DNA of 64,000 nucleotides, taken from NCBI RefSeq assembly GCF_963259705.1, contig NC_081848.1, positions 53,963,408-54,027,407 of the forward strand, given 5' to 3'. This stretch comes from Myotis daubentonii. Taxonomy: Eukaryota; Chordata; Mammalia; Chiroptera; Vespertilionidae. The notes under the pieces were generated by a model, which saw only the letters and a program-made list of their open reading frames with translations, searched no databases and was not told where the DNA came from. Numbering within the stretch: the first letter of the stretch is position 1; every line of letters starts with the position of its first letter. Of this stretch, positions 33,631-43,845 are shown in pieces. The position numbers and the translations under genes were made by a program.

Positions 33631-33840
33631 TTATAAATTGGCTCTTACATTAAGATAAAAACAAATATTTAAAAAACAGGTTCTCTTGTTTTGCTCTACC
33701 CTCACTTCTTCACATCCTTCCTCCTTCGCCAGCTCTTCTCTCTCTCTCTTTTTTTTTTATTCATTTATGCATTCGCTTAACAAATATGTAGTGAGGCACT
33801 ATAGTGAAGCCAGTTATATTTGGAATTTGGGAATAAGTAA

Positions 33841-33972
33841 GAGAGAGCAAGAAAGAAAAAAGAATAAAAATGAATATCAGAAGTAGAAAGGAAAAGAAGG
33901 AAGAGAAGGAAGAGGGAGAGGGAGGGAGGAGAGGAAAAGAAAGGAAGGGAGGGAGGCAGGAAGGAAGGATAG
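33841..33972 (+). repeat. Purine-rich (GGAA/GAAA)n tract
   Basis: Long run of almost only A and G, with GGAAGGGAGG-type units. The minus strand is a polypyrimidine tract. Could adopt triplex or be length-variable. Confidence 0.85.
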
Positions 33973-33984
33973 AGAAAAACAACA

Positions 33985-34200
33985 GTGAGTACCTTCTATG
34001 TGAATTCTAAGTATTTTCCATGTATTAATTTATTTAAACCACACAGAAATGCTAGGAGGGAGTCACTGTTATTATCCTCATTTTACAGGTGAGGCACTGT
34101 GTCACAGAGACCTTAAGTAAATTGTCCAAGGTCAGAAACCTAGAAGGTGGCAAGGTCAATATGCAAACCTACCCGACCTGACTCTAGCGACCTCTTTTGG
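33985..34200 (-). mobile_element. MIR SINE, near full length
   Basis: 'acagtgagtaccttctatgtg', 'gtattttccatgtattaatttatttaaacc', 'tattatcctcattttacaggtgaggcac', 'aaattgtccaaggtcag'. Clear reverse MIR. Confidence 0.85.
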
Positions 34201-34429
34201 GAGTTGTGTTGAAATGTCCTTCTGTTGCCCTGATGGCCCCTGGAAGTGAAGGAGATGTCAACAGTGGGGACAATAGTGTTTCTGAGAGTCTTTTATCCTC
34301 TTTCTCCTCAGTTGTATCCTGGTGAACCATCCTCACGTGGTTTATCATGGACCATCAGCCTCAGGGCATGAAGGGGACTACATGCACATAGGACTACCTT
34401 ACAGAGCAGCCTGGAAGGGGAAGGATCGT

Positions 34430-34600
34430 GAGATTTAGAGCCAGGAGAACTAGGGTTTAGCTGTGTCCCTGTCACTCAGAGCTGTGACATAGGTGAGCCA
34501 AGTCATCTCTTCAACTGTATGTCTCCTCATCTGGAAAATGGGCACTATAGTCAGTTGTACCCTACATACTTCAGAGGATTAAATTTAGGCGAAAGTAGTT
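34430..34600 (+). mobile_element. MIR SINE
   Basis: 'gatttagagccaggagaactagggtttagctgtgtcc', 'gagccaagtcatctcttcaactg', 'tcctcatctggaaaatgggcac'. Plus-strand MIR. Confidence 0.75.
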
Positions 34601-34869
34601 TATAACTCCAAAAGGTAAAGTCCAAGAAATCAAACATAGCCATTAACCCTCCTCTGCTTATTTTGTGTAGATGTTTGTTAAAAATAAAAGAAAAAGAAAA
34701 CGCTGTGAGGGGCCTGAGTTTAGGATGAGGATGACAGAGAATATCCAAAGAAGAGAAAGGCTTAGGAGATGAGCTTTCTGCAGTGAGGGTAAGAAGATGA
34801 ATTATTTTGAAAGAACCAGAATGGCCCAGAGGATGGTTAATTGTCTCTGGATAAATAGGTTACTATAGT

Positions 34870-35080
34870 CATTTATTCATTCTTTTAATAAATTAATATT
34901 GTCTGTCTCCCAGGTGCCAATCACAGTGCTAGTCATTGGGTACAGTGCTTACAGAACAGACATGGTCCTGATCCCCATGTGCCAGTCACAGTGCTAGACA
35001 CTGGGGTACAGTGGTTTACACTGCAGACATGGTCCTGATCTCATGGAGCCTGCAGTCTGCAGAGAGTCAGACTGAATAAT
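34870..35080 (-). mobile_element. L2 LINE 3' segment containing a tandem duplication
   Basis: 'tttattcattcttttaataaattaatattgt...ggtgccaatcacagtgctag...tgatctcatggagcctgcagtctgcagagagtcagac' is the reverse of the L2 3' region. The middle is present twice (see the 65-bp repeat). Confidence 0.65.
34914..35044 (+). repeat. 65-bp tandem duplication
   Basis: Unit 1 is 34914-34978 and unit 2 is 34979-35044. Both begin GTGCCA(A/G)TCACAGTGCTAG and end with 'acatggtcctgatc...cat'. About a dozen differences plus small indels show that the duplication is not recent. Confidence 0.85.
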
Positions 35081-35334
35081 TTCATACAGAATTTAAATGC
35101 AATATTATAAACTATGACATATGCTATGAGGCAAAGGAAAATAATTTTGTATAAGAAAGAAAAATAGTATTGAGTAGGGGGGAACACATTGGAGGACTCA
35201 ATACCCTATTTTCTTCCTCCTTTCCCCTCTACTGCACCCACACTCCTCCCACATGACCCCACCTCCCACCACCCACCCACCGCTACTCAAAAGATCATAG
35301 GTCTCTATTCCACACAGGTTTGCATTATTTTGTT

Positions 35335-35690
35335 TCAATGAAAATCTTAGTTCATTCAGGCTGCTACAACAAAATACCATAAACTGGACTGGCTTATAGA
35401 TGACAAACATTTAGCTTTCACATGTCTGGAGGCTGCCAAATTCAAGATCATAGCACTGGTGCATATTCAGCATCTGGGGCAGACCCATCCTCATTGACAG
35501 CTGTCTCCTCACTGTAGCCTTGCATGGCGGAAGGGGGCACTAATCCTGTTCATGAGGGCTCTGCCCTCAGGACCTAATTGTCTTCCAAAGGAGATTGCCT
35601 TTTAATACCTTCACCTCAGGGGTTAGGATCTCAATATGTGAATTTGCAGGGACATAAACATGCAGGGACATAGCAATGAGCACTCTTGTA
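35335..35690 (-). mobile_element. MaLR-type solo LTR
   Basis: 'cttagttcattcaggctgctacaacaaaataccataaactggactggcttatag', 'catggcggaagggggcactaatcctgttcatgagggctctgccctcaggacc', 'ggggttaggatctcaatatgtgaattt'. Reverse complement of an MST/MLT1-like LTR. No viral gene is attached. Confidence 0.65.
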
Positions 35691-35789
35691 TGTGCAAGAA
35701 AAACAGGTGCATATATCCCCACATGTCAAGCTGTTTTCATAGTCAGCCTTGGCTGTAGCCCTCTCTAATGTAGCCCTACAAATCATTAT

Positions 35790-35900
35790 TATTCCCACTT
35801 TTACAGATTAAAAAAAAATGTTCATAACAGTACAATGACTTGTCTAAGATAACACAGCCAGAAAGACCACATTAGAGCTCAGGATGCATGCCCCAGGAGA
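35790..35900 (-). mobile_element. MIR SINE fragment
   Basis: 'attattcccacttttacagattaaa...aatgacttgtctaagataacacagcc' is a reverse MIR core. Confidence 0.65.
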
Positions 35901-36354
35901 GGGTGGCATAAGGGGTGAGGAGGGTATAGAGAAGGTTCAGAGTGCGCCTGGCTCAGAGTGAGGTCAGACTTCCATGATTCTTTGGCAGCTAGAAACTGGG
36001 ACAGCAGCCATTCTCCGGAAGACCTGTGTCTGGTCCAGTTTGAATGGCCAGTAACAGCCCTTCAAAGCCAGAGGCAGGATTTTCACGCCTCTCCAGGGAG
36101 CTGTAGTCAGATGGGGAGCATAGGGCTTGCCCTAGTACTGCTGTCTCCAAGGGGCAGGGCCCCAGTCACCTCCCCTAACAGTGCAAGCCTGAGGACCAGG
36201 GCGTCAGGTGGCCCCTCTGAGTTGCTCCCACACAACTGCAACACGGTACTCGGAACAAACTTGAACTTAGGCTCCAGGCAGAGAGACCTGTAGGCTGTCT
36301 ACATGCCAGGCAAAACCCTGGGGGGGTGTAGGAGTCTGAGCTGGGGGGTCTGCC

Positions 36355-36580
36355 TCTCATCGCAGCTTCGGAGGCCTGCGGCTCTCGCCCTGCAGTTCCC
36401 AGCTGCGGACAGTAGGTGGCAGTGGGTCGTGAGAAATCGCGGTCCTCGCTGGGTCCGGGTTCGGAAGAACCAGCCTGGAGAAAAACGTGGCTGGGCTTCG
36501 GCCACGCGGGAGAGCAACGCCCCCAGGGGTGGGGGTGGGGGCCGCCCCGGACTGGCCAGCTTCTGTCCCAGCCGAGGTCA
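36355..36580. other. CpG-island-like block
   Basis: By my count about 19 CpG in about 225 bp of roughly 65% G+C. Observed/expected is near 0.8, far above the rest of the window. No repeat explains it. Could be a small CpG island of a promoter or an orphan regulatory island. No first exon or splice site could be confirmed. Confidence 0.6.
36409..36422 (+). promoter_or_regulatory. CTCF-like motif in CpG-rich block
   Basis: ACAGTAGGTGGCAG matches 13 of 14 positions of CCASYAGRKGGCRS (first base differs). It lies inside the CpG-rich block. Binding is not shown. Confidence 0.45.
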
Positions 36581-36774
36581 GTGAGGACCTGGCAGGCAGC
36601 GCCTGGGGCAGGACAGGGAGGGCTCCCTGGGGCTCCTGGTCCCCATGTGCTGTGCTCTCATGGGGTGCCCTTGGCCAGCGCACCCTGGTGAGGGCCCTGC
36701 CCACTGCCTCCTTGGCCAGAATGTGTGCCAGGCGTGGGAATTTACTTCCTAAGCAATTACTTTTTTTTCTTTTT

Positions 36775-36885
36775 AATCTGAAGAAGAAACTGCCCTTCAG
36801 AGAGGTTAAGGGACTTGGCTGTGCTGTGGCCACTGAGCTCTGTTAGTGTCTGTGCCGGATTAAAACCCAGCCCTGCGCTCTAACA
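36775..36885 (-). mobile_element. MIR SINE fragment
   Basis: 'gaagaaactgcccttcagagaggttaagggacttggctg...ccggattaaaacccagccctgcgctctaac'. Reverse MIR 5' half. Confidence 0.7.
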
Positions 36886-37194
36886 ATACCCAGTGCGGTG
36901 GCCGGAGAGGGGGTCCCAGGTGGCAAAGGCCAGGGTCTAACATGGGGTGGCCTCTGGTCTGCGTTCACGGTGGAAAGCTCTTGGCTCAGGCACGGTGTGG
37001 CCATGGGCTGCTTTGCCTCCACTTTGAGGCTGTGTCCACTGAGGGGCATGGCTGCGATGGCCTTTGGGTGGCCTTTGAGCCCCAGCGTGCTCCCAGGGCC
37101 CATCTGCATGGCCTTCCCAGGCCCAGGCTCTGCGGGGCAGCCTCCTGAGCACCGAGCCTGACCAGGGCTGCTCTGCTCTCTAAGTAACACTTTC

Positions 37195-37350
37195 CTCTGG
37201 GGAATTGTTAGGTCCCGACACCCTGTGAGGCACGCATAGGAGTGTTTCCATTTAAACACTGAGCCTTGGGAAAGGTGACTGGCCAGAGCAGGCAAAGCCA
37301 GCGGGTGGCTGCCGCTGGGCTGGGTCCCAGGTCTCCCGGCAGGAGCGGCG
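37195..37350 (-). mobile_element. MIR-like SINE fragment
   Basis: 'aggtcccgacaccctgtgaggcacgcataggagtgtttccatttaaacactgagccttgggaaaggtgactggccagag' with weak reverse MIR order. Confidence 0.4.
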
Positions 37351-37424
37351 GTGCTGGGGCAGGCTCTCCTGCAGGGAAGGCCGCTGCGTGCCCCTTCCAC
37401 CCCCCACAGCAGGCAGGCAGGAGG

Positions 37425-37700
37425 CGGACAAATTAATTCATGCTATCTTTACATTATGTATAATGCGGCATGATTTTATTTTGCTTCATTCCCGAAATCT
37501 TTTACAGTAATTAGTAGCCAAGTAAAATATAAAAATTAATGCAATATAACACTTTAATGGTAATAATACACCATCCTGTCTAATTAATAAAATCTGTTGT
37601 TTCCAAGCACGATTATTTATTTGACAAATTGATAGCACACATCCTGTTCATACCCTCTCTCCCGGCTCCCATCCTTTCAGTTTATTGAATAAAATTGTAG
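37425..37700. other. Very AT-rich unique block, candidate conserved non-coding element
   Basis: About 275 bp without a repeat signature. Dense in TAATTA-type words ('aaattaattcatgc', 'cagtaattagtag', 'aaaaattaatgcaa', 'gtctaattaataaaa') and abruptly flanked by GC-rich DNA. One of the best enhancer-style candidates here. Confidence 0.4.
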
Positions 37701-37844
37701 CAGGAAAATAAACAGATTGTCTTCTGACCTGACAAGCAAGTGAGAAATAAACCCCTCACTCATATGTCTCTAATGGTTCTCAACAATATTCTCTAACAAA
37801 TGTCCAGATTGGTTAGAAATGAATCTCAATTTCTCCTTCTGTGC

Positions 37845-37876
37845 GCCCCCCTCCCCCCCCCCCCCCCCCCCGCCCC
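37845..37876 (+). repeat. Poly(C)-rich tract
   Basis: Almost uninterrupted C run (GCCCCCCTCC followed by many C). The opposite strand is G-rich and could form a quadruplex. Confidence 0.9.
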
Positions 37877-39054
37877 ATCACCCTTAATAACTGTTTCTCC
37901 TTATTTTGGGGAAGGAGACCTAGCTCTCTTTTCCCTCCGGGTAGTGTTTGTACTGGGACAGTTTGGAGAAATGAATTCAGTGGCTGTAGATTCCGATGGC
38001 TCCCTGACGGAACTATTGCTGAGACCTGCCGAGTGAGGAGGCCCGGGCTGCTCTGGCTGCTGCTGCCAAGGGGCACTGCGCCCACCTGGGAGACAGCAGG
38101 AGAGGAGAGGCTCACAAATGGGGTGGGGAGGGGACAGGTTGGAGGATTGTCACCAGGAGTTGGGAAAACAAAACCCAGAAATGGGTGAGGGCAGCGGGGA
38201 GGAACACCCCCATTGTCACTGTGTGTGGATCTTGGGACAAAACACTGATCTCATTACAGACCTGAATGTGCGTTATGTTTTGTATCACGGGGACACTTTC
38301 TATGCTAAGTGTGAAAACATGAAAGCATTTTAAGCTATAAATAGGGCCTCAGAGACAGAGGCACAGACTGGGACCGAGTGAGACAGAGACACAGAGACAC
38401 AGCAAGACAGAGATGGGGAAAAAGGGGGAGACTCACCATCTGCAGCTTGTTTTACAGCATTTTTCTCTGAAAGGAAAGTTGTGATGTGATCTGTGTTTGG
38501 GGAAAAGCTATGTTCTCCCAGCTTTCAAGCTACACTTGCTGTAATGAAAAGGGGGAAATCTCCAGGTGCACGCAGGTGAAGGAAGTCGCCCTCTTACAGA
38601 CACGGGCTCAGGAGAGATGCGCGTGCACATTGCAGACACGACAACACACTGCAGTGCAAGTGTGCCCTGCTAAGCCAGGCCTTGCCTCAGTGCACTCATG
38701 TCCTCATTGCAGTCTTTCTGGGCCACCACAGTGACCCCGACCTTCCCTTGCACTCTTCACACTCTGATCTTTTCGCACAATCATTTTGTGCTAATGCATT
38801 ATTTGAATAATAATTAAGAAAAAGGATTTAAATACGATTTTCCTGAGAGCATTTCCTAGCCTCTCTGAAAGCCCATAAAGCAGGTTGTCACTTCAAGCTT
38901 TTTGCCAATGCCCAGGTACACAGAAGGTGATCAGTAAGTGTAGTTGCTTCCCTGTGAATTGTTTTAAGGCAGGGTTACTATACCCATTTTATAGATGAGG
39001 GAGCAGGTAGCCTCTTTCCAAGAGGAAATAGTTGGGTATTCATTGGAAAATAAT
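37877..39054. other. Unique DNA with a CAGAGA-rich stretch
   Basis: 38350-38420 is low complexity ('gacagagacacagagacacag'). 38750-38900 is AT-rich and unique. No recognised exon or mobile element. Confidence 0.4.
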
Positions 39055-39470
39055 ATGCACCGGACACTTGCCAAGGGTCAGATACTATCTAAACACTTCG
39101 GTTTATTTAATCTTCACAATAACTCTATGAGGTGGGTCCTGTTACTCCCAACATGATAGATGTGGAGACTGATATTCAGAGGGTTTTTGTAATTTGCCTC
39201 AAATTAGACAGCTAATGTATGATAGGATTTGGGTTTGAACCCTCATTTGTCTGGACTTACAGTTCCTCCAAGCCATGCCCTAGTCCCAGCTCGGATGCTC
39301 ACCAGCTGCATGACTTTAAGCAAGTAACATTTCTGAGATTCAGTTTGCTCAAATATAAAGCCGTTCATATTTTCACCTCGTGGAGTTGATATGAAGAAGA
39401 AATGAGATAATTTATCCAAACATGGCCCAGAAGAGTGCCAGCATGCATTCAGAGTTTAATAAAATCTCCG
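39055..39470. mobile_element. Two MIR SINEs in opposite orientation
   Basis: 39055-39245 is minus ('ggtcagatactatctaaacacttcggtttatttaatcttcacaataactctatgagg', 'gggtttgaaccctc'). 39275-39470 is plus ('gctgcatgactttaagcaagtaacatttctgag', 'gtggagttgatatgaagaagaaatgagataatt'). Confidence 0.75.
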
Positions 39471-39869
39471 CTTCCTTCAACTTTCCTTTTGTCCTTCCTA
39501 TGTCAGCCACTGCCCCCGGAGCTGCCTGAAAGGTAGCTCAGTTGACTGGGGCAGCACATAGTGGCAGCCCCAGGTTCCGAGCCTGGATTTTACCATTTGC
39601 AAAATAAAGAACGAATGGTTTTTTGTAGAAATAAACTGAGTAAAAGCATGAGAGGTCTGCACAGTGCCTGATAAACAGTTGGTGCCAAATAAACATTTGT
39701 AAGAGGAAAGAAGGGAGGGAGGAAAGAACCAGGAGAATGGTACCCCAGTGCTCAAAGAGGACCTGGTGCCCCAGCAGCTCTCAGGGTCTGGGGACTGGTC
39801 CCACTCCAGCTCCACTAGTGGTCAAGAATGTCCTAGAAGATGGTGAGTCTCCTGCAGACCTGCTCAGTG

Positions 39870-40005
39870 CCATCGATGAATATGTTTTATGATGGATCTA
39901 ATTAAGCTCTCTAATGAGGGATCACAAGATGACAATTTATCCCAGAGCCATCACTCATTAAATTGCTATTTCAGGAGACGACATGGTTCCAGCCTTAATT
40001 GGCAG
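39870..40005. other. Unique ATTA-rich block, candidate conserved non-coding element
   Basis: Short repeat-free block with 'gatctaattaagctctctaatgaggg', 'catcactcattaaattgc' and 'gccttaattggcagag'. Style only. Confidence 0.3.
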
Positions 40006-40369
40006 AGCTCACGTGACTAGAATCCCTTTGGAGAAGAGATGCCCCTTGTCACAGTCTCATCACCTCTGTGGTTAAGGGGATCAGAGGGATTCTGAGAGGC
40101 ACATTTCAACAGCCCAGACCCCACCTGCCCTGCTTTGGAGAGCTCCCTCCAGCAGGTGAGTCATGGGGAGCAGATGGAGGCAGGCAGCCTGCAGCTGTGC
40201 AGAGGCCCAATTTCAGAATCAGAAACCAGGACCTTTCCATCAGCTACATGGATGCCTAGTCAAGTAGGCCCAGTTTCCTCATCTGTAAAGAAGCCTTAGC
40301 GATGCCTTCCCTGCCCTCCTCTGGTAGTTGTTTGGGAAGATTAGAGACGATCCTGGAGAGGCTTGTAGA

Positions 40370-40540
40370 GTAGTGGGAAGAATACAGACTTTAAAGTGAA
40401 AGTCTCCAAGTTCAAATCTCTGTTCTATGACCCACTAGCTGTGCGACTCTGAGTAAGTTACTAAGCATCTTTGAACCTTGGTTTCTTTGTGTACAAAATG
40501 AATCAATAATAGTACCTACTTCCATAGGGTTGTTGGAAAG
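40370..40540 (+). mobile_element. MIR SINE, near full length
   Basis: 'gtagtgggaagaatacagactttaaagtgaaag', 'ttctatgacccactagctgtgcgactctgagtaagttactaagc', 'aatagtacctacttccatagggttgttgg'. Clear plus MIR. A second fragment ('cccagtttcctcatctgtaaag') lies at 40268-40290. Confidence 0.85.
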
Positions 40541-40649
40541 CTTTAAGAGTTTTATGTTCAGCTTGGTTTCTGAGGATCCTGGGGACACATAGATGAAGAG
40601 ACGTGGTGGTTTTCTAAGATCCTTTTGCATTTTAATATTTTCAGATTAA

Positions 40650-41040
40650 CATCTACACCAAGGACAATTTACAAATCCCAAGAGAACTTGCACAAGTTAT
40701 GCTGGCTATATCCCAGGGGACACAGGGAGGAGGTGACATTTTAGCTTGAAGTAGGAGCCTTTTTCAGTTCAAGAAGAGAGGAAAATGTGCCCCAGGATGA
40801 GGGAGTCAGTATAAGCAAAGGGTCTCAGGTTGGAGAAAGTTGGTATATTCAGAATGTAGTGAGCAGAGAGGATTGGTTTGTGGGTGAATAAAAGGAATGA
40901 CATAGTGAACGAGGAAAATAAGCCTAGAGGGGCAAGCAGAAAGCAGGTTTTTAGATCCTTGAAATGCAGTGCAAAAGCATTTGGACTTTATTTTGAAGGT
41001 CACTGAAACCTGACAAGGAATGCATTGAATGAGCTCTCAT
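40650..41040 (+). mobile_element. L2 LINE segment
   Basis: 'gaggaggtgacattttagcttgaag', 'aagcaaagggtctcaggttggagaaag', 'agtgagcagagaggattgg', 'catttggactttattttgaaggtcactg'. Plus-strand L2 order. A Helitron lies just downstream of it. Confidence 0.65.
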
Positions 41041-41064
41041 TACAGTTTGGACCTCATAGAAGAA

Positions 41065-41415
41065 CAAGAGGCCTGGTGCATGAATTCGTGCACAGGTGGG
41101 GTCCCTCGGCCTGGTCTGCACCCTTTCGCAATCTGGGACCCTTCGGGGCATGTCAGACCACTGATTTTGGCCTGATTCCTACAGGCCAGGCCAAGGGACC
41201 CCACTGGGGGCCTCTAGTATGCATATAAGATCTTTGGTTAATCTCTTCTTGCCCTCCCCTCCCCCTTTCCCTCTGAGATTCATCAGTCTGTTCCATGTTT
41301 CCATGTCTATGTGTTAAGCATCTGCCCCCTGGTGGTCAGTGCTCATCATAGCTACCAGTCGAACGGTCAAATGGTCTAACAGTTGAAAGGTCACTTAGAC
41401 TTTTATACATATAGA
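41065..41415 (-). mobile_element. HeliBat-type non-autonomous Helitron with L1-like insert
   Basis: The minus-strand 5' end TCTATATGTATAAAAG is preceded by A. The 3' hairpin TGCATGAATTCGTGCA (41077-41092) is followed by CAGGCCTCTTG, so the terminal CTAG reads CTTG. The central part (41230-41310, 'ccctccccctttccctctgagattcatcagtctgttcc') looks like bat L1 3' UTR. A second internal 'ggcctctag' at 41210-41218 suggests a composite or internally rearranged element. Confidence 0.8.
41322..41335 (-). promoter_or_regulatory. CTCF core consensus inside Helitron
   Basis: The minus strand reads CCACCAGGGGGCAG, matching all 14 positions of CCASYAGRKGGCRS. It sits in the 5' region shared by this Helitron family. 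Confidence 0.55.
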
Positions 41416-41639
41416 TGGTAGATTCAGGTTATGCCCACAAAGGTGGTTTGGAGCCTGTGGAGTGAACCTTATCTGTCCATCAAGACCAGGATGACCAGAG
41501 CCCCTGTGTGTTAAGTGCCATAGCCTTCTGGGGGGCCACATGAGAAACCAAAATGGAAACGGTGCCTTGAATTTGGGAGTGCTCAAATTCAAGAAGAAGA
41601 CTAGAAGGAAACTAAAGCTAGCTGAGCTGCTAGCATGCA

Positions 41640-41825
41640 TCAGGAAAGTGACATTCAATTCTCAAGACGCTCTCAATTAGGTGTGACTGTCCCCATTTAC
41701 AGAATGATGCGTTGAGTTTCAGGAAGGGTCATGGCTTCTCCTAAGTGACCAGCTATAAGAACAGAGCCAGGATTTGACCCGTGGTTTGCAGGTACCGAAG
41801 CAGCGTTTGTACCACTGCATGCTCA
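41640..41825 (-). mobile_element. MIR SINE
   Basis: 'caattctcaagacgctctcaattaggtgtgactgtccccatttacagaatgatgcg...gacccgtggtttgcagg'. Reverse MIR with intact order. Confidence 0.65.
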
Positions 41826-42479
41826 TTTACCAAAGGTTGATGTCACATTTAGGACCTCCAGCCTCACTGGCTTGAGGTGTGGTCACTACACCTCTTCATT
41901 TTTCACAAGAGGACACTAAGGCACAGAGAATTCTCTTGCCCATGGACACCTTACATCAAATAACTTTCTGATAGAAAACAGAGATGCAATTCTGATCTGG
42001 CAGGAGTGGTGCTGAGGAGCGTTTTATTCCCGGAACTCTGGGACAGAATTCATGGCCAAATTCTAGTCTATCTTTCCAGAAGCCATTTGCCTTTGCTTAT
42101 TCCTGACTCCACGGGCAGATGTGACCATTCCTGGCTCTTTGATTTTTGAGGGGGTAGAGATGGGGAATAGAGCTGTTTTTATATTACACAATAAAATTCT
42201 CTCAACAAGCAAGGTAGGGTACAGTTTTCAATTCAAGTGCTTTTCAGAAAAAGAAAATGGGAAAATACATAGTCAAAAATATTTGAATAAAGGATACACC
42301 CCTAAATGTGAAATTGTTCAGAAATACGTATTTGTAAGAGGATTTAAAGTGTTCGTGACAGCCACTACTTACACTGTTTAAAAAGTTGCAATTAGTACCA
42401 AAAGGCTTGGGTGGTGAAGAAAGCATCATAGCATAGGCGTATTTATATAACAACTTCCATCAGCCAAAGGAAAAATGGA

Positions 42480-42780
42480 CAGAACTCTATTACAAGCTTT
42501 TTATATTTGAAGAGCAATTTCTAATAATATATCTAGAAGCCATTTCTGAAATTGACTTAGTGTGCATGATCCGGGATTAATGTTTTCTGCAAAATCACAT
42601 GCTCGTTTGAACATAAACATTTTGCACTTCCGTTCCACCTCCTGGTTCAGAAGAATGCACCTCCAATGTGTAAAATGATCTATCAAAATTAATTGTGAAT
42701 GCCCTAATCCAATCAAGTCCACCTCATTAGGCAAACATTTAAATTATTAAGTTAAATAGTGGGATATTTCAATATAATCT
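42480..42780. other. AT-rich unique block, candidate conserved non-coding element
   Basis: About 300 bp, no repeat. 'gatccgggattaatg', 'tttgaacataaacattttgc', 'atctatcaaaattaattgtgaatgccctaatccaatc', 'aaattattaagttaaatag'. Open frames are incidental. Enhancer-like style. Confidence 0.4.
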
Positions 42781-43639
42781 TGTTATGCTATTTTTACAGC
42801 AGTACAAATGCTGTCTACAGATGGGCTCAGCTTCCCACTATTGTTGAGTGCACTTACCACCTCTATTGCCGGCTTTCTGTCACTGTCTGTCACGTGTGTA
42901 TGACACTGGCCAGTCACAATTGCTCACCACCTCATAATTACTGATAGAGCACCTCCTCTGTGCCACAATTTGAAAGCTGCAGAAGACCTTCAGGATGATC
43001 TAGTCACCTCTTTCTGCAGATGCAAGAATGAAGGTTCTGTGAGGGTGGGGGTATTTTCAATGGACCACAGAGCCAATTTGAGACAGAGCTGCATGGAGAA
43101 CTCGGGCTCCTGATTCTGCATCCCTTGCTCTGCTCTCTTCTTTTTCACTCTACTGAATTGGTTTCCCTGTCCCCCTCCCTTCTACTTTCATTCAAATAGA
43201 AATACTGTAGAAACAAACCAGATCAGGCCCACGCTGGACAAAAGTTAAATAATTAGTAGTTTGCAAGATAGCTCTTTTATGCCCCCCATATGATACAAGA
43301 TATAATCCCAACCTGATTGCCCTTCACAGGGCTTTAAATAGTTTGTTCTTTCCAAGTTCCTCTAGCCAGCAGACAGCCATTCATAATTTGATATTTCCTC
43401 GAAGGCCAGCCCAACAGAGACATGTTTTGGAAGAAATAAGCTCTCAATGTTTTAGACACCAATCCCAAAATTAGTCTCGTATATGTATGTTGTGGGAGGA
43501 AGAACAAGGAAGAAATGAGCAGGAATTGAAGAGGGCCTGAGAGCTAGCCACTGCCAGGACCACAAGCCCATCTCAGGATCCTCTTGGGAGCCAGAGAACA
43601 CAGTTCTGTATTAGATAATTTTGGGACCATTATCTAATA
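42781..43639. other. Unique DNA, nothing recognised
   Basis: A weak MIR-like word appears at 42945 ('atagagcacctcctctgtgcc'). No other feature is seen. Confidence 0.4.
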
Positions 43640-43845
43640 CTGGATATTTGCCAACTTCTTCAAATGCTTTATCTCAATCCCTAACTCGACATTGAGGTGG
43701 ATCTTGTTATTTTGTCCAATGGATGGAGAAACGGGAAACTAATGCTTAGAGAGTCTAAATAACTCACCCAAATGCACATGACCATTGAGTAACAAGCCAG
43801 GACTATGATCCCAGGACTATGTTTCTCCCAAGCATTCTTCATGTC
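43640..43845 (-). mobile_element. MIR SINE
   Basis: 'tcaaatgctttatctcaatccctaactcgacattgaggtggatcttg', 'ctaaataactcacccaaatgcacatgacc', then 'gccaggactatgatccc'. Reverse MIR. Confidence 0.65.

Noticed and set aside
36357..36833. 158-codon minus open frame across the CpG-rich block
   Set aside because: Open only because of high G+C; it runs into the MIR fragment at 36775, so it is not a plausible exon.
36843..37400. Longest open frame in the window (185 codons, minus)
   Set aside because: Lies in GC-rich DNA where stop codons are rare, overlaps other open frames on both strands and MIR-like sequence, and shows no recognisable domain.
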